DNA from: SAR324 cluster bacterium | GTDB taxonomy: Bacteria > SAR324 > XYD2-FULL-50-16 | Direction of reading: 5' to 3' | NCBI GenBank assembly: GCA_028282885.1 | Contig: JANQGX010000056.1 | Coordinates: 165,563 to 229,562 of the forward strand | Length of the DNA stretch: 64,000 bases | Shown here: one piece after another, positions 8,146 to 18,200 of the stretch | How the letters are laid out: each line of letters begins with the position of its first letter | Numbering within the stretch: the stretch's first letter is position 1 | The notes under the pieces: model-generated | Database searches by the model: none | The model's input: the letters and a program-made list of their open reading frames with translations, nothing else | What the model was told of the DNA's origin: nothing | Position numbers and translations under genes: made by a program

Positions 8146-8709
8146 TTAAGCAGAGTCGTTCCGTTCAGCGAAGTTCGTTTCTTCGTACGCTCTTTTCAGC
8201 GTTTTCAGGTTCTTTTCCGCGATTCTGCCAAATCTGTCATTGAATGGATCTACCATGTCATCAACCGTTACAAATTGCCGCGTTTTAAGAAGTGCGCCAA
8301 TCATGGTTGTATTGGTGATAGGAAGACCAAGCTCCTCCATGGCAATCTTGGTCGCGTTGACTGATGCAAAACCGTTCCCGATTTTCAACTCATTCTGAAG
8401 CTCCGATCCGGAGTATTTTGAATTAGCGACAATAACCCCATCTTCCTTGATGCCTGCGGCTACATTTACAAGCCTCAAAATCGAAGGATCGAGAACCAAA
8501 ACCACGTCGGGATTATAGATCTCTGCCCTGGTTCGAATCGGATCATCATCAATTCTTAAAAACGCGGTAACAGGGGCACCCCTTCGCTCAGGACCAAAAC
8601 TGGGAAAAGCCTGGGCGTACTTTCCCTTATTTATAGCGGCAATTGCAAGTAGTTCCGCGGAAGTTACGGCCCCTTGTCCTCCCCTGCCATGTAATCTGAT
8701 TTCAATCAT
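8146..8709 (-). CDS. porG: 2-oxoacid:ferredoxin oxidoreductase, gamma subunit
   Basis: First gene of the seven-gene operon and the CoA-contacting gamma subunit. It begins MIEIRLHGRGGQGAVTSAEL, the glycine-rich signature of the family, followed by FPSFGPERRGAPV. The ATG at 8709 is preferred because the product then starts at the conserved MIEIR; an in-frame TTG at 8721 would add four residues. Neither has a strong Shine-Dalgarno sequence. About 130 bases separate it from porD. Confidence 0.9.
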   Translation of the reverse strand: MIEIRLHGRGGQGAVTSAELLAIAAINKGKYAQAFPSFGPERRGAPVTAFLRIDDDPIRTRAEIYNPDVVLVLDPSILRLVNVAAGIKEDGVIVANSKYSGSELQNELKIGNGFASVNATKIAMEELGLPITNTTMIGALLKTRQFVTVDDMVDPFNDRFGRIAEKNLKTLKRAYEETNFAERNDSA

Positions 8710-9228
8710 TGTTATAACCAATCTGTCAGCAAGCCAATCAGCCGGAAACGATACCTAAACCGGTTCCGTTTGCATTGATCAACTTGAAAAGGTTTAAAGA
8801 ATTGGGAATTGAAAGTGCTGGTATGATTACTCAGGATATCATAACCGATTTTTGATCTTTTTTGAAATGCTTATGTCATATGTCATAAGATTATATTCCC
8901 CGGGAGACTTCAGCAAGTCTAGTGCCAACAGTACTATTTGCTGATCTTTCAGCAATAATTTCATGCTTTTAGGGTTAAATCAACACAAGCCTTTTCAAGT
9001 TTCATCACTGAGAAGTTTCTCATAATTGAGATATTTATCAACAAATCTTCCTATTACCACCTGCATTTTCCACTCAGTGATTAAAAGAAATATAGCGTTC
9101 TCTTATGATTTCAAGAGCTTTTTTCCCGTATTTCCGGTTCTCGTCAAAACTTGCGAAACAATTCTGATTTAGAGCAATTTCTGGCTATCATCATCAGTTC
9201 GGATTCAGATTTGCGATATAATATATAG
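8710..9228. other. Divergent intergenic region with por operon promoter
   Basis: About 520 bases between the divergent por operon and a YkgJ-type gene, expected to hold both promoters. I cannot assign -35/-10 boxes with confidence. The only striking element is the repeat at 8870-8889. Confidence 0.5.
8870..8889. promoter_or_regulatory. Tandem/inverted repeat, possible operator
   Basis: The 20 bases CTTATGTCATATGTCATAAG contain a tandem direct repeat (TGTCATA twice) framed by the inverted arms CTTATG and CATAAG. It sits about 160 bases upstream of the por operon start, a plausible place for a regulator of that operon. No known binding consensus is matched. Confidence 0.3.
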
Positions 9229-9981
9229 ATGTGCATTTATCCAAAACTGATGAGAAAACAAATGATGGATAAACAAGAACTGAAAGACTTAAAAAAGCTG
9301 GTCAGAAATCCTTCTTCCAAGGAAAACAAATCAGAATGCAACAGATGTATGACCTGTTGTGCAAAAGGTGGCCCCGCTCTACACCAGGCAGACAAACACC
9401 TGATTGAAAGCGGTAAACTAAACGGCCGATTTCTCTATACCATAAGAAAGGGTGAGCCAGCTCAGGACAATGTTAAAGGCGGATTAATCCATACAGACAC
9501 CGACATTATCAAGATAAAGTCGAAAGAGACCTCTGATATCTGTCTCTACGCGGATATAAACAATAGCAGCTGCAGCATATATAATGACAGACCGTTGGAG
9601 TGCAGAGTTTTGAAATGCTGGGACACCAGGGAAATTGAAGATCTGTATCAAAAAGAACGGCTCACCAGGCAGGATATTATTGGACATATTGAGGGGCTTA
9701 GTGATCTGGTCGAGGAACATCAGGAAAAGTGCTCATTTCAAAGGATCATTCAACTGCTCGAATCCAACTCGGGAAAACTGGAAGGTGGTGCTCTGTCTGA
9801 GTTACTGGAAATAGTTCAGTTCGACATCTCTATTCGTAAACTGGTTGTCGAGAAAACAGGAACGGACAAAGCCTATCTTCCCTTCCTTTTTGGAATCCCT
9901 TTGCAGAATATCCTAAAAAAGCTTGGAATTGAGCTAAAAAAACGAAATCCGGATCAAGAGCGTTCAGACATCCAAGGATAG
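9229..9981 (+). CDS. YkgJ-type cysteine-cluster protein
   Basis: 250-residue protein of the UPF0153/YkgJ zinc- or iron-chelating cluster family. The cysteines are CNRCMTCCAKGG near residues 38-48, then CLYADINNSSCSIYNDRPLECR, the usual CxxxxxxxC-x5-RPxxCR signature of the family. The C-terminal half is helical and unassigned. The function of the family is unknown. The first ATG at 9229 lacks a good Shine-Dalgarno sequence; the ATG pair at 9262/9265 (MMDKQELKDL) follows a weak GATGAG and may be the true start. A second member of the family lies beyond the porin at 12.6 kb. Confidence 0.75.
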   Translation: MCIYPKLMRKQMMDKQELKDLKKLVRNPSSKENKSECNRCMTCCAKGGPALHQADKHLIESGKLNGRFLYTIRKGEPAQDNVKGGLIHTDTDIIKIKSKETSDICLYADINNSSCSIYNDRPLECRVLKCWDTREIEDLYQKERLTRQDIIGHIEGLSDLVEEHQEKCSFQRIIQLLESNSGKLEGGALSELLEIVQFDISIRKLVVEKTGTDKAYLPFLFGIPLQNILKKLGIELKKRNPDQERSDIQG

Positions 9982-10864
9982 TTAGATTTGGCTCCATGGC
10001 CCGTTTTTTCAGATTGTAGGCATCAATTTTATCGCAAAATAAGCACTGTTTTACATGAAAATAGAGGCAATGGTACCAAATTTGTATTCCACTCCGACGT
10101 TGTATTAGCAAACAATGCCTTTACAGCGGCCGGTAGCTGCAGGTTTCCTGAGGGCATTATCCTGTCAGGTCTCTATTTTCCGGGAAATGAGAAGAATAGT
10201 GCCGTACAGAACCACGCTTAGTAAAGCTCATTGGTATATTCATTAATCAAAGGGTTTAATTAAAGATTTGCTAAATTCTGCTTTTAGATATTGCAAATTC
10301 CCATTTTTAATATTATAAACCCTTTATAATATGAACAGTGCGGTAGGGTTTGGCTCAGACACGTTAATGAAACACCTCGTGGCTTTTATTGTTGTCAAGC
10401 AGAATTTGATGTACCGATTGTCATATAATAACAAAGTGTTCTCATTTTTCCATTTCATCGGTAAATCGCGTTTATTTGCCGGTGGTTCGGGAAAATAAGG
10501 ACTTGATTTTCGGTTTTCGGTCTGATAAAGGTCTTTTTCAAAAAGGCTTGTAAAAGGAAAACCTTAAAAAACAGCCAGTTTGATGGTTGTTCCAGATCAA
10601 TTTTTTGATCTTTTTATCGTTTTAAAAGTGCAATTGGCCCAATAATCTTATTGAAATACTGCAAACAGGCTGCTGAGTGCTGATTCCGTCGGAGAGTCCG
10701 GTAATACAAGCAGTTACAGCCGGTTTTCAGTAATTGGATAAAAAAAAACGGTGCAGGGGTATTGATATTTCTAATTAAATAGCTTAGCATCGCTTTTTGT
10801 TTGGGTTGATAATCGTAAAAACGGATTGTAAGGTTATTAGCGACGGCCTTTTAAGCCGCTGTTA

Positions 10865-10905
10865 CATTGCTTTTCAATCGGTTACGTTTCAGCAATGCTT
10901 AACCG
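10865..10905. other. Potential H-type RNA pseudoknot
   Basis: CATTGCT (10865-10871) pairs with AGCAATG (10891-10897), and CGGTTA (10879-10884), lying in that loop, pairs with TAACCG (10900-10905) outside it. Seven- and six-pair stems interleaved this way define an H-type pseudoknot. No known RNA family is recognised, and chance pairing cannot be excluded. Confidence 0.25.
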
Positions 10906-11289
10906 GCTCAGTATCACCATTTCGCGTTTTGTGCCTGATAATCAGGCTGTTATCGGGCATCTGGCTATTGGGTGGGGAAAGCAACTGAACATAAGCAATA
11001 GAAGTGGAAATGTGGCTTCTATTGATTCAAGGTTCACCGACATCCCGCGTACTTCACGCGTGAAGGCCGGGAAAGAGTGAAACTGGCGGACGAACTGGGA
11101 AAGATATTTTCAAATAAGTTTATTACTCTCCTTTCTTTTTAGTTTATATCACTGGTTGGTCCGCCGGTGCTTAATGAAACGCTTTGCCAGCGTATTCAGG
11201 ATACCTTTTGAGACAATTGACGTTTCAAAGGATTTTCAAAAGAAATGCCTCTCGTTTTTGCCTTGGCAGGATTGGAGAGGAGCTTCTTT

Positions 11290-11307
11290 TAGTTTTTATA
11301 AAAACTA
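11290..11307. promoter_or_regulatory. 18-base perfect palindrome before the porin
   Basis: TAGTTTTTATAAAAACTA is a perfect palindrome 17 bases upstream of the AAGGAG ribosome binding site of the porin. It could be an operator or an RNA stem near the ribosome entry site. Confidence 0.4.
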
Positions 11308-11335
11308 AACATAATTTCTTTAAAAAGGAGTTAAA

Positions 11336-12358
11336 ATGCTTAAGAAATTATTGAAAGGTTGTCTGACAATCGCAATGGTTAGTGCTCTGGCAATTCCTGC
11401 TATGGCTGAAAGCTCAATAAATGGACGCGTTAGAGCATGGGTAGAAAATACTGCCGTTAAAGACGGAAAGTCTCTTACCCAGATGGACGCAGACGGTCGT
11501 TTTGGTGGAACCGTAACAGGTGAAGCTGGCGACTGGACTGGAGAAGGTTTTGTTCAGATTGGCCTCGATCCTGATAGTGATCCGGATGCTTGGTCTATGA
11601 GAAATTTTACCGTTGCTCTTTCAAATGATGCTATGAAGATCAAGCTTGGTCGCCAGTATCCTTTCGGAATTGCTAAGGGTCAAGCTTGGACAGCAGGATG
11701 GGTTAATGATTCCTACTGGGCAGGTGAGAGTGTTGAAAATGCAAGAGCTGACTATCTGACAGTCGGTTTGAGTCAGGTTGGTTTGACGGTTATCTTCGGT
11801 ATGGATAACTTTGGTTCAGAAACTGATGATGTAACCGGTGACGAGTACAACATGACCACAGTTGGTGCTGTATTCGATAAGTCTTTTGGCGCTTTGGGAC
11901 TGGCAGTTGAGTTCACATCTCAAAGTTTTGCTATTGACGAAGAGTATGGTGATTCAACCGCTAAGGGTAAGTATGACGGAACTGGTCTTACCAACCTCGC
12001 ACTCGCAGTTGATTTCGCCCTGAACGAGCAAATGACAGTTGCTTTCAACTATGACAGCCAAACAAAAGGTAAGGACTTTGTTGGTGGAACTGATGATGTT
12101 ACCACTTCATCAATGGAATTCTGGTTCGATATGGGCCTGGATGACACCATGGGAATCTCTATTGGATACGGTATGAAAGCTGTAGCTGACGGCTCCGACA
12201 ATACTACCAATTCTACCATGATGAACTTCGGTTTCGTCAAGAAGATGGGTGTTGTTAAAGCTGGTCTGGGTTACATAGCCAATACCGAGAAAGATGATGA
12301 CACTGGTGTGGACGCTGGCGATTCCGCTCTCGCTTTCGGTTTCCAAGCTGGTTTCTAA
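11336..12358 (+). CDS. Outer-membrane beta-barrel porin
   Basis: 340-residue exported protein. Residues 1-24 are a Sec signal peptide (MLKKLLKGCLTIAMVSALAI, cleavage after AMA). The mature part is acidic and glycine-rich with alternating hydrophobic strands, e.g. LTVGLSQVGLTVIFGMDNFG, and ends in FGFQAGF, the terminal phenylalanine used in barrel insertion. This fits a Gram-negative general porin (OmpC/porin_4-like), but solute specificity is not visible. Translation is well supported by AAGGAG five bases upstream, and a strong terminator follows. The very long upstream region suggests elaborate control. Confidence 0.85.
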   Translation: MLKKLLKGCLTIAMVSALAIPAMAESSINGRVRAWVENTAVKDGKSLTQMDADGRFGGTVTGEAGDWTGEGFVQIGLDPDSDPDAWSMRNFTVALSNDAMKIKLGRQYPFGIAKGQAWTAGWVNDSYWAGESVENARADYLTVGLSQVGLTVIFGMDNFGSETDDVTGDEYNMTTVGAVFDKSFGALGLAVEFTSQSFAIDEEYGDSTAKGKYDGTGLTNLALAVDFALNEQMTVAFNYDSQTKGKDFVGGTDDVTTSSMEFWFDMGLDDTMGISIGYGMKAVADGSDNTTNSTMMNFGFVKKMGVVKAGLGYIANTEKDDDTGVDAGDSALAFGFQAGF

Positions 12359-12400
12359 GAAAGTTAGCTAATAACTTCACTTAGAAGGATCTCTTGTGAA

Positions 12401-12434
12401 AGGCGCCCATCCTTGTGATGGGCGCCTTTTTTTT
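12401..12434 (+). terminator. Strong rho-independent terminator of the porin gene
   Basis: AGGCGCCCAT pairs perfectly with ATGGGCGCCT around a seven-base loop and is followed by eight T. It lies about 40 bases after the porin stop codon. Confidence 0.95.
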
Positions 12435-12624
12435 GCTTTTCAAATGAAATGAAAATAAAAAAGCTATCCCGAACCGGAGCTAGCGTTATTTATTCCCGGG
12501 ATTTCACATTTGTTGAAGCAGAAGAAAAAAACCGTATCTGAGTTGGCGAACCATTGTTGACCGGATTTTGCCAACAACGGTTCATGGAAGGGATTTTACG
12601 GTTACAGGCAGGAAAACGATTTGT

Positions 12625-13311
12625 CTAGTCCAGCTTGATGTTTTGCAAGGTGGTTATTAGCTCCTGAATTTTTTCCCTGTGCTCAGGTGGAATCATCAAA
12701 ACACTCGCCGGATGATTGTTGAGAAGATTTTCTCCAACAGAATCATTACTTTTTCGGAGTATCTCCGTGTTTCCATTTTCCCCTAGGTGGAGCAACATGT
12801 CTGTCAGATTGCCGGTAACCCCATATGAGTCAATATGCTCGATATACTGACGAATGACGTTATTGACTGACATGATAAACGGGTCAATATCAGCAACTCC
12901 TTCCTCTTCACAATTGATATAGGAGCAAAAGCTTCTGCATTCAAACGGTCTGCTTTCATAAATTGGGCAGGTCTTTTCACTCAAAAACGGACATCGTCCC
13001 CAGGTCGGATCAGCCGTCTCCTCTTCAGGCAAATCCTCTTCCCTGGAACAGAGATCGGCCATTTTATTGATGGTTACCTTCGGAAGGAATCGTTTGCGTT
13101 TGCTTTCAACGTTTAGAGCTTCAAAGAGGTCCTTTTTGTTGCCTTGGTTGATGTCTTCTACAATACCATAAGCTTCAAGACTGGTAAGTGTGACGTTGCG
13201 TGTGCAACATGCGGCACAACCTTTCTTGCAGGCCAAGTCATATTTACTGATGAAATCATCATAGATTTGATAGATTTGATTTAGAATTTCCTTCCTTTTC
13301 TCCAGTTCCAT
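12625..13311 (-). CDS. YkgJ-type cysteine-cluster protein
   Basis: 228-residue protein of the zinc/iron-chelating cysteine-cluster family. The N-terminal motif CKKGCAACCTRN (around residues 28-39) is followed by GRCPFLSEKTCPIYESRPFECR, the family signature, and a further CSYINC. The C-terminal half is helical with no recognised domain. Family function is unknown; roles in metal binding or protein modification have been proposed. It is convergent with the porin and is the second family member within 3.5 kb. Confidence 0.8.
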   Translation of the reverse strand: MELEKRKEILNQIYQIYDDFISKYDLACKKGCAACCTRNVTLTSLEAYGIVEDINQGNKKDLFEALNVESKRKRFLPKVTINKMADLCSREEDLPEEETADPTWGRCPFLSEKTCPIYESRPFECRSFCSYINCEEEGVADIDPFIMSVNNVIRQYIEHIDSYGVTGNLTDMLLHLGENGNTEILRKSNDSVGENLLNNHPASVLMIPPEHREKIQELITTLQNIKLD

Positions 13312-13849
13312 TTTTCCTCATTTATACTTCTGGCAAACCTTCTCCAGTATTCCCGGGATCTGTTAATACAATTTCCGGATTATTGTATCACTCTGCTATT
13401 GAGTCGTGAATAGGGCCATAATAGTAAAAACATCAAACTCGATTCTATGTGGGCCTTGTCCGGCCCGATTCCTCCCCAACAGCAATTAAACAATCAGATT
13501 TCTGGTATTTTCTTGACCAGGCCTGACAAAGGATATTTTGCATGCGAAACCAACGAATTAGACATATTGTCGTGGTTTGGTAAAAACAATAAGCAGTTGT
13601 CTTAAAAAGGTTTTGCTGTGACGTTCAGGTCTTGTACCAGCTCATGCCAGTTCAGATGATCGAATTCTTTATGTGATAATGAATTATGATAGAAGAGGCT
13701 TTTTTCAAATGCCAGTAGTAAAGTAAGGGACTGGTGGCTAAAATCAGAGCTGAAGGCTTTTTGACTTGAACTGTAATTTGGGAGAGAAAGAATCAACGGC
13801 TGGAAGGCATTCACCAGCCGAGTAAAACTCTTTTACGTTACCTCAAAAA
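13312..13849. other. Intergenic region, 538 bases
   Basis: Lies between the YkgJ-type gene and the end of the ABC ATPase pseudogene. A 70-codon minus-strand ORF (13602-13814) has no recognisable features and is probably decayed sequence like the pseudogene beside it. Nothing else was identified. Confidence 0.5.
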
Positions 13850-14558
13850 CTACAGGATCTGGGATAGAAATAGCTTTGTTCTTTCTTGCTGGGGATTGTT
13901 GAAGAAGTGTTCGGGGGTTCCGACCTCAACTACTTTTCCTTTATCCGTCATGCACCTGATCTGCCACTTCCCTCGCAAATCCAATTTCATGAGAAACAAC
14001 AACCATCGTCATACCTTCCTTGGCAAGTGTTCGCATTACATCCAGAACTTCCCCTACCATTTCAGGATCAAGGGCGGAAGTGGGTTGGTCAAACAGCATG
14101 ATGTTCGGATCCATTGCCAGGGCCCGGGCAATGGCAACGCGTTGTTGCTGACCACCAGAAGGCCTGAGATGGATAGACTTCAGATTTTTCACTGATTCCC
14201 ACCTTGTTTAGCAAAAAATCGGTTTTTTTTTGTTAGCTTCTTCCTTTGTACGTTTTCTGACCTTCAACTGGGCCAGGTTAGGGAAAGGTTAAGATTGAAA
14301 TACCATCCCTACTTCCGCTCTTATTTTGTTTATGTTTACGCCTTTCCTTTTTCTATCGATACTGTCAATGAATATCTTACCGGAACTATTGGTCTCCGAC
14401 TGATTGATACAACGGAGCAGGGTAGATTTACCCGAACCGGAAGGGCCACGCACTACAACCACCTGCCCTTTGCTTACTTCGTGAGACACATTATCAATTG
14501 CTTTGACAACATGGGCTCCGACGATAAACGTCTTGTTGATATTTTCTATTCTAATCAC
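13850..14558 (-). pseudogene. Amino-acid ABC transporter ATP-binding protein (GlnQ-like), frameshifted
   Basis: Remains of a polar amino-acid importer ATPase, normally about 240 residues. The N-terminal part (from 14558) reads MIRIENINKTFIVGAHVVKA with an intact Walker A, GPSGSGKST, and stops after EVGMVFQS. The middle portion, with the signature SGGQQQRVAIARALAMDP, Walker B and the switch histidine (VVVSHEIGFARE), continues from about 14192 in another frame. The C-terminus (DKGKVVEVGTPEHFFNN to the stop at 13850) is in a third frame. In-frame stops and small deletions separate the three blocks. No permease or binding protein gene lies next to it, so the transporter locus is probably a relic. 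Confidence 0.88.
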
Positions 14559-15207
14559 CGTTGCTTTCCATTTTGGGCGGAATCGCCCTGTTGGAACGCT
14601 GAATAGTTGTTAACTAATAAGAGAAACACATATTCTTCCCCTTCCTTCATCAAACAAAGTAATAAGTGGTAAAACGAAAGGTTGAGGACAACTAAAACTT
14701 ATCAAATAATCTGAATTCAAAGATCATAATCCAACAAGCGGGATGATAACAGATCTGACAATCAAATCAGGATTCAGCGTCAATCTAAAGGCTCAACCTG
14801 ATTTGATGATGCAGATATCCAAATAGGTTCATGTTTCAATATTTATTTCGGAAGGCTATACTGATTACAATAAAATGATCCCTAATGCGAGGAATGAGAT
14901 GTCTACCATGAACCCGGTGACGTCAGATTATACCTTAAATCTGCACATCGCCATGGTTGGTCAGCTATTGAACGGATTGATACCGAGGATTCAAGCCAGA
15001 GAGATGAAATAAGCAACTGCCTTGGAAGGCGGTCAGGAAGTCCGCTAAGGATGAGCTCCAAGACAGATCAACCATGGTAAAACATGTGATTGCCGAGTAT
15101 CGTTTAATTGCCGTATCTAGGTAAGTCTAACTTGTGATAGCCCATACTGTTCACAACCAGTGTTCCTGTCAGGACGTGACCTGATTGAATAATAAGAAGG
15201 ATTTGAT
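14559..15207. other. Intergenic region, 649 bases, with a nested hairpin
   Basis: No convincing ORF. At 15021-15062 an outer stem (CTTGGA with TCCAAG) encloses an inner one (GCGG with CCGC), about 145 bases before the start of the 1650-residue protein, so it could be part of that gene's leader. The remainder shows nothing recognisable. Confidence 0.4.
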
Positions 15208-18200
15208 ATGATGGAAAAACTGGAAAAACTCCGCCAGGAGTATAGTTTAAAGGATTTTTACACGATTGTTTGCAAACGGGCAGAAGAGGGGATCTGCCGG
15301 GAAACCGAAGATCTTCTGATTGGTCTGGCTCCATTTATACGATTATTTCACTCCAAGTTCGTTAATTATTATAAACTGACTGCGGCCCCACCGGTTCACT
15401 CTCCACAGTTCACAAACCGCCTTGTTGAATTATACTCGGATCTCTGTAATCAACTAATCGCCAATGGAACAAATGGACTGGCCAAATGGTTACTTCAGCA
15501 AAAAATCTCCGCTGCTCGTTATCTATTCCCCTTTAAACCGGTTCCATCTGCATATCAGGACATTATGCGGGGCCTCAACACATTAACCGAGCTTTTTAAA
15601 TCGATTCCCATCCTGAATGACAAAGACTACGACGCTATTTTCAATCATGTCAAAGGAATCCTCTCCCCACAATTGGATGAGGAGTTCGAAAGTGAAGGCA
15701 GGGAATTATTGAATCATCTTAATAACTTTAATGCCCGAAAAGAGGGATCAGAGTCCCGACAGTTTGGTTTGCTTGATGAAAAAATACAGAGGATCAACAA
15801 GCAGATCCAAGGCCAACTAATGAGCAATAATACTTATGTTTCTATTATTCAACAGATAAACAACATCAACAAAGCGTTGAAGAACCTGAGAAAAAGTGAT
15901 TTCGAGGAGATTTTAAAGCCGCAGGAACTGGGGGACTTTTGGGAAGGATTAAAAGATAGAGGATATGCCGGCGGAGATAACTATCTTTACGGAGATTTTG
16001 AAAAACAGCGTGATGAGATAACAAATTGGCTAAGCGCTACAAATGACGAAAAGAAAGACGTCATACTTAACCTATTGAAAAGGGTTTTTCACGGAAAAGA
16101 GCTCTCATCCTTGGAGAAGATAAATATTCCGGAAGCTGTCCATCTCTACGCCATCAATGTGCTCGGTGTGACAGGGCTAAGAACAGACGAAGCTATCCGC
16201 CTGGTGTTGGGATTTCAATCGAGATTTGTAGAGAAAATGGTGCGGGATGGTGCCCATTCCGCACTTATAAAAAACAGTATGCAGGTTCGGGAATTCTTTT
16301 ATCGCCTATTGGGAGAAACAGAGGAGTACGACCAGCAGGTCACAATTGCCGACACCCATGATTCCATTTTTGGTCATATCAAAGCCGCTTCTCTGGTAAC
16401 GTCTTTTGGTGACGAGTTTCGTGAGAGCCTGGAAGAGCTGGATCGCCTGACATCGCCTGACGGTATACTATTAAGCAATTTTATCAGATCCGCCTATCTG
16501 AAAACCACCGAAAGCAGCGGTAAAAAGAACCAGTCTGACCACCCCAGGGCATTGGAAAGCCACTTCAGGGAAATCAATTCGCAGTTACACCTGTTTAAGA
16601 ACTTCGTAGATGATCAATCGAAAGACAGTTTCATTCAATTGATCAGGATGTGGGGATTGAACTATATTGTTTCCTGGTCCCTCACCGACTTTGCCAATGA
16701 GAAAAGACTGTTCTCCTTTATTGTCAAAGCGGCCGAAACATTCCCAGCAACAAAAGTCACCACAATTGACAAGACAATCCCCTTGCAGGGTGTCATCACA
16801 TTGCTCTCCAAGGAATCCGACGCCAAGAAACTTATCCAGAAACTGATGACGTATCTTCTGAACTCGAAAATATCATTTGACTATCGACTATTTAGCTCGT
16901 TGTTTCAGGTGATAGCACAGCGTCATCAGCAGTTGCATGGAGGAATCAATATACGGGATGGTTTTAGTGAACAACGAGGATATGGTCAAGCAGCAACAAA
17001 CGGCAAACGCCTGGGAGACGAAATCCCTTTTCAAGACCCCCATATCTTTCATCCTATCGTTATCTTCCTGATTACGGTTCTGCACATGAAGTTCATCAAC
17101 ATCCCAAAGGATGCTTTTGTGGAAACGGATATCAGCCTCTATCTTAATTCCCTGGCAGAACGGCAGGTAAATCCACAGCTCGGTTACCAGAACTACCTGG
17201 CTCATCAATTGATAGCCAGTATTCCTTATATCAAAGACTTTTCAAGTCACCACGAAACCGTGATTCGGAAAACAATAGCTGATCTCGATGAATCCTACAG
17301 AAGAGAGAACACCCTGATACATTACCTGCGAATAAAAATCCATAGAGCACCGTCCAGACTTGATCTGGATTTCTGCCTTGAGATCCTGCAAGGATTGTCG
17401 GAGAAGAACCTGGATGTTGTGCTTAATAACCTGATCCGGCTTATGAAAGGTATCGGTGATGAAGCCATCCCCGACTTGGAGACTTTTTTCGGGCATAATA
17501 AAGAGAAACTGGAGAAACTGGGAAAGCTTCTAAGGCTTTTCAAGGCTGGGTTCCCAGATACAGACTGGCAGGATATTGCGGAAAACCAAGGCTTCACCGG
17601 AATCGTCAGAGATTTGCCCGAGATAGATCCGGATTCAACTAAGGACATTATTGCGCTGGTCAAATTGGCCAACCTGCTTTCCAATTACTGGACCCAAAGA
17701 ATTAATTTGGGATTCTTTGAAACACTGTTTATTGAGAAAGAGAGAAGAGAATATGAAGAGAGGACTCTTGAGGAGAGAATGGATCAAGTTCGGGAAAAAA
17801 GAAAATCTTATCAGGATATCGTAAATAAATTCGATCCTTTTTTAGAACCTTACCAGCATATCTTTCTCAAACGGCATGTGATTCAGGGAGACTGGAATTT
17901 CGATTTTTTCGGATTCTGGCCCTACTATAAGGAAACTAAATTTGAGGCATATAACGCAGAACGACGCCTGGCAAACCTTGAGAGAAACTTAATCGAGCAG
18001 CTAATCGATACTCAAATGGCAGATACACCTGCTGTGGACAGTATTAGTATGGACATTATTCACCTCCTGCGCCATCAGATAGCTTGCTTGACAAAAGTTA
18101 TGAATCATCTGGTTGACGAGGGTCTTGCTCCTTCACGCTATTTTCTGGATACCATCGAGATATTCGAAAAAGATCAGCTCACCATCTCACAACTTCACGA

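Larger units (their letters stand above)
9982..11335. other. Long non-coding region upstream of the porin, 1354 bases
   Basis: No ORF here has family resemblance or a credible start. The stretch is unusually rich in potential secondary structure: an interleaved pair of stems at 10865-10905, the palindrome CTTCACGCGTGAAG at 11052-11065, GGCGGAC near 11085 that can pair with GTCCGCC near 11160, and an 18-base palindrome at 11290-11307. It may contain a very long porin leader, small RNA genes or decayed coding sequence. Confidence 0.5.

Noticed and set aside
13602..13814. 70-codon minus-strand ORF next to the ABC ATPase pseudogene
   Set aside because: No motif, no ribosome binding site worth noting, and it lies in decayed sequence.
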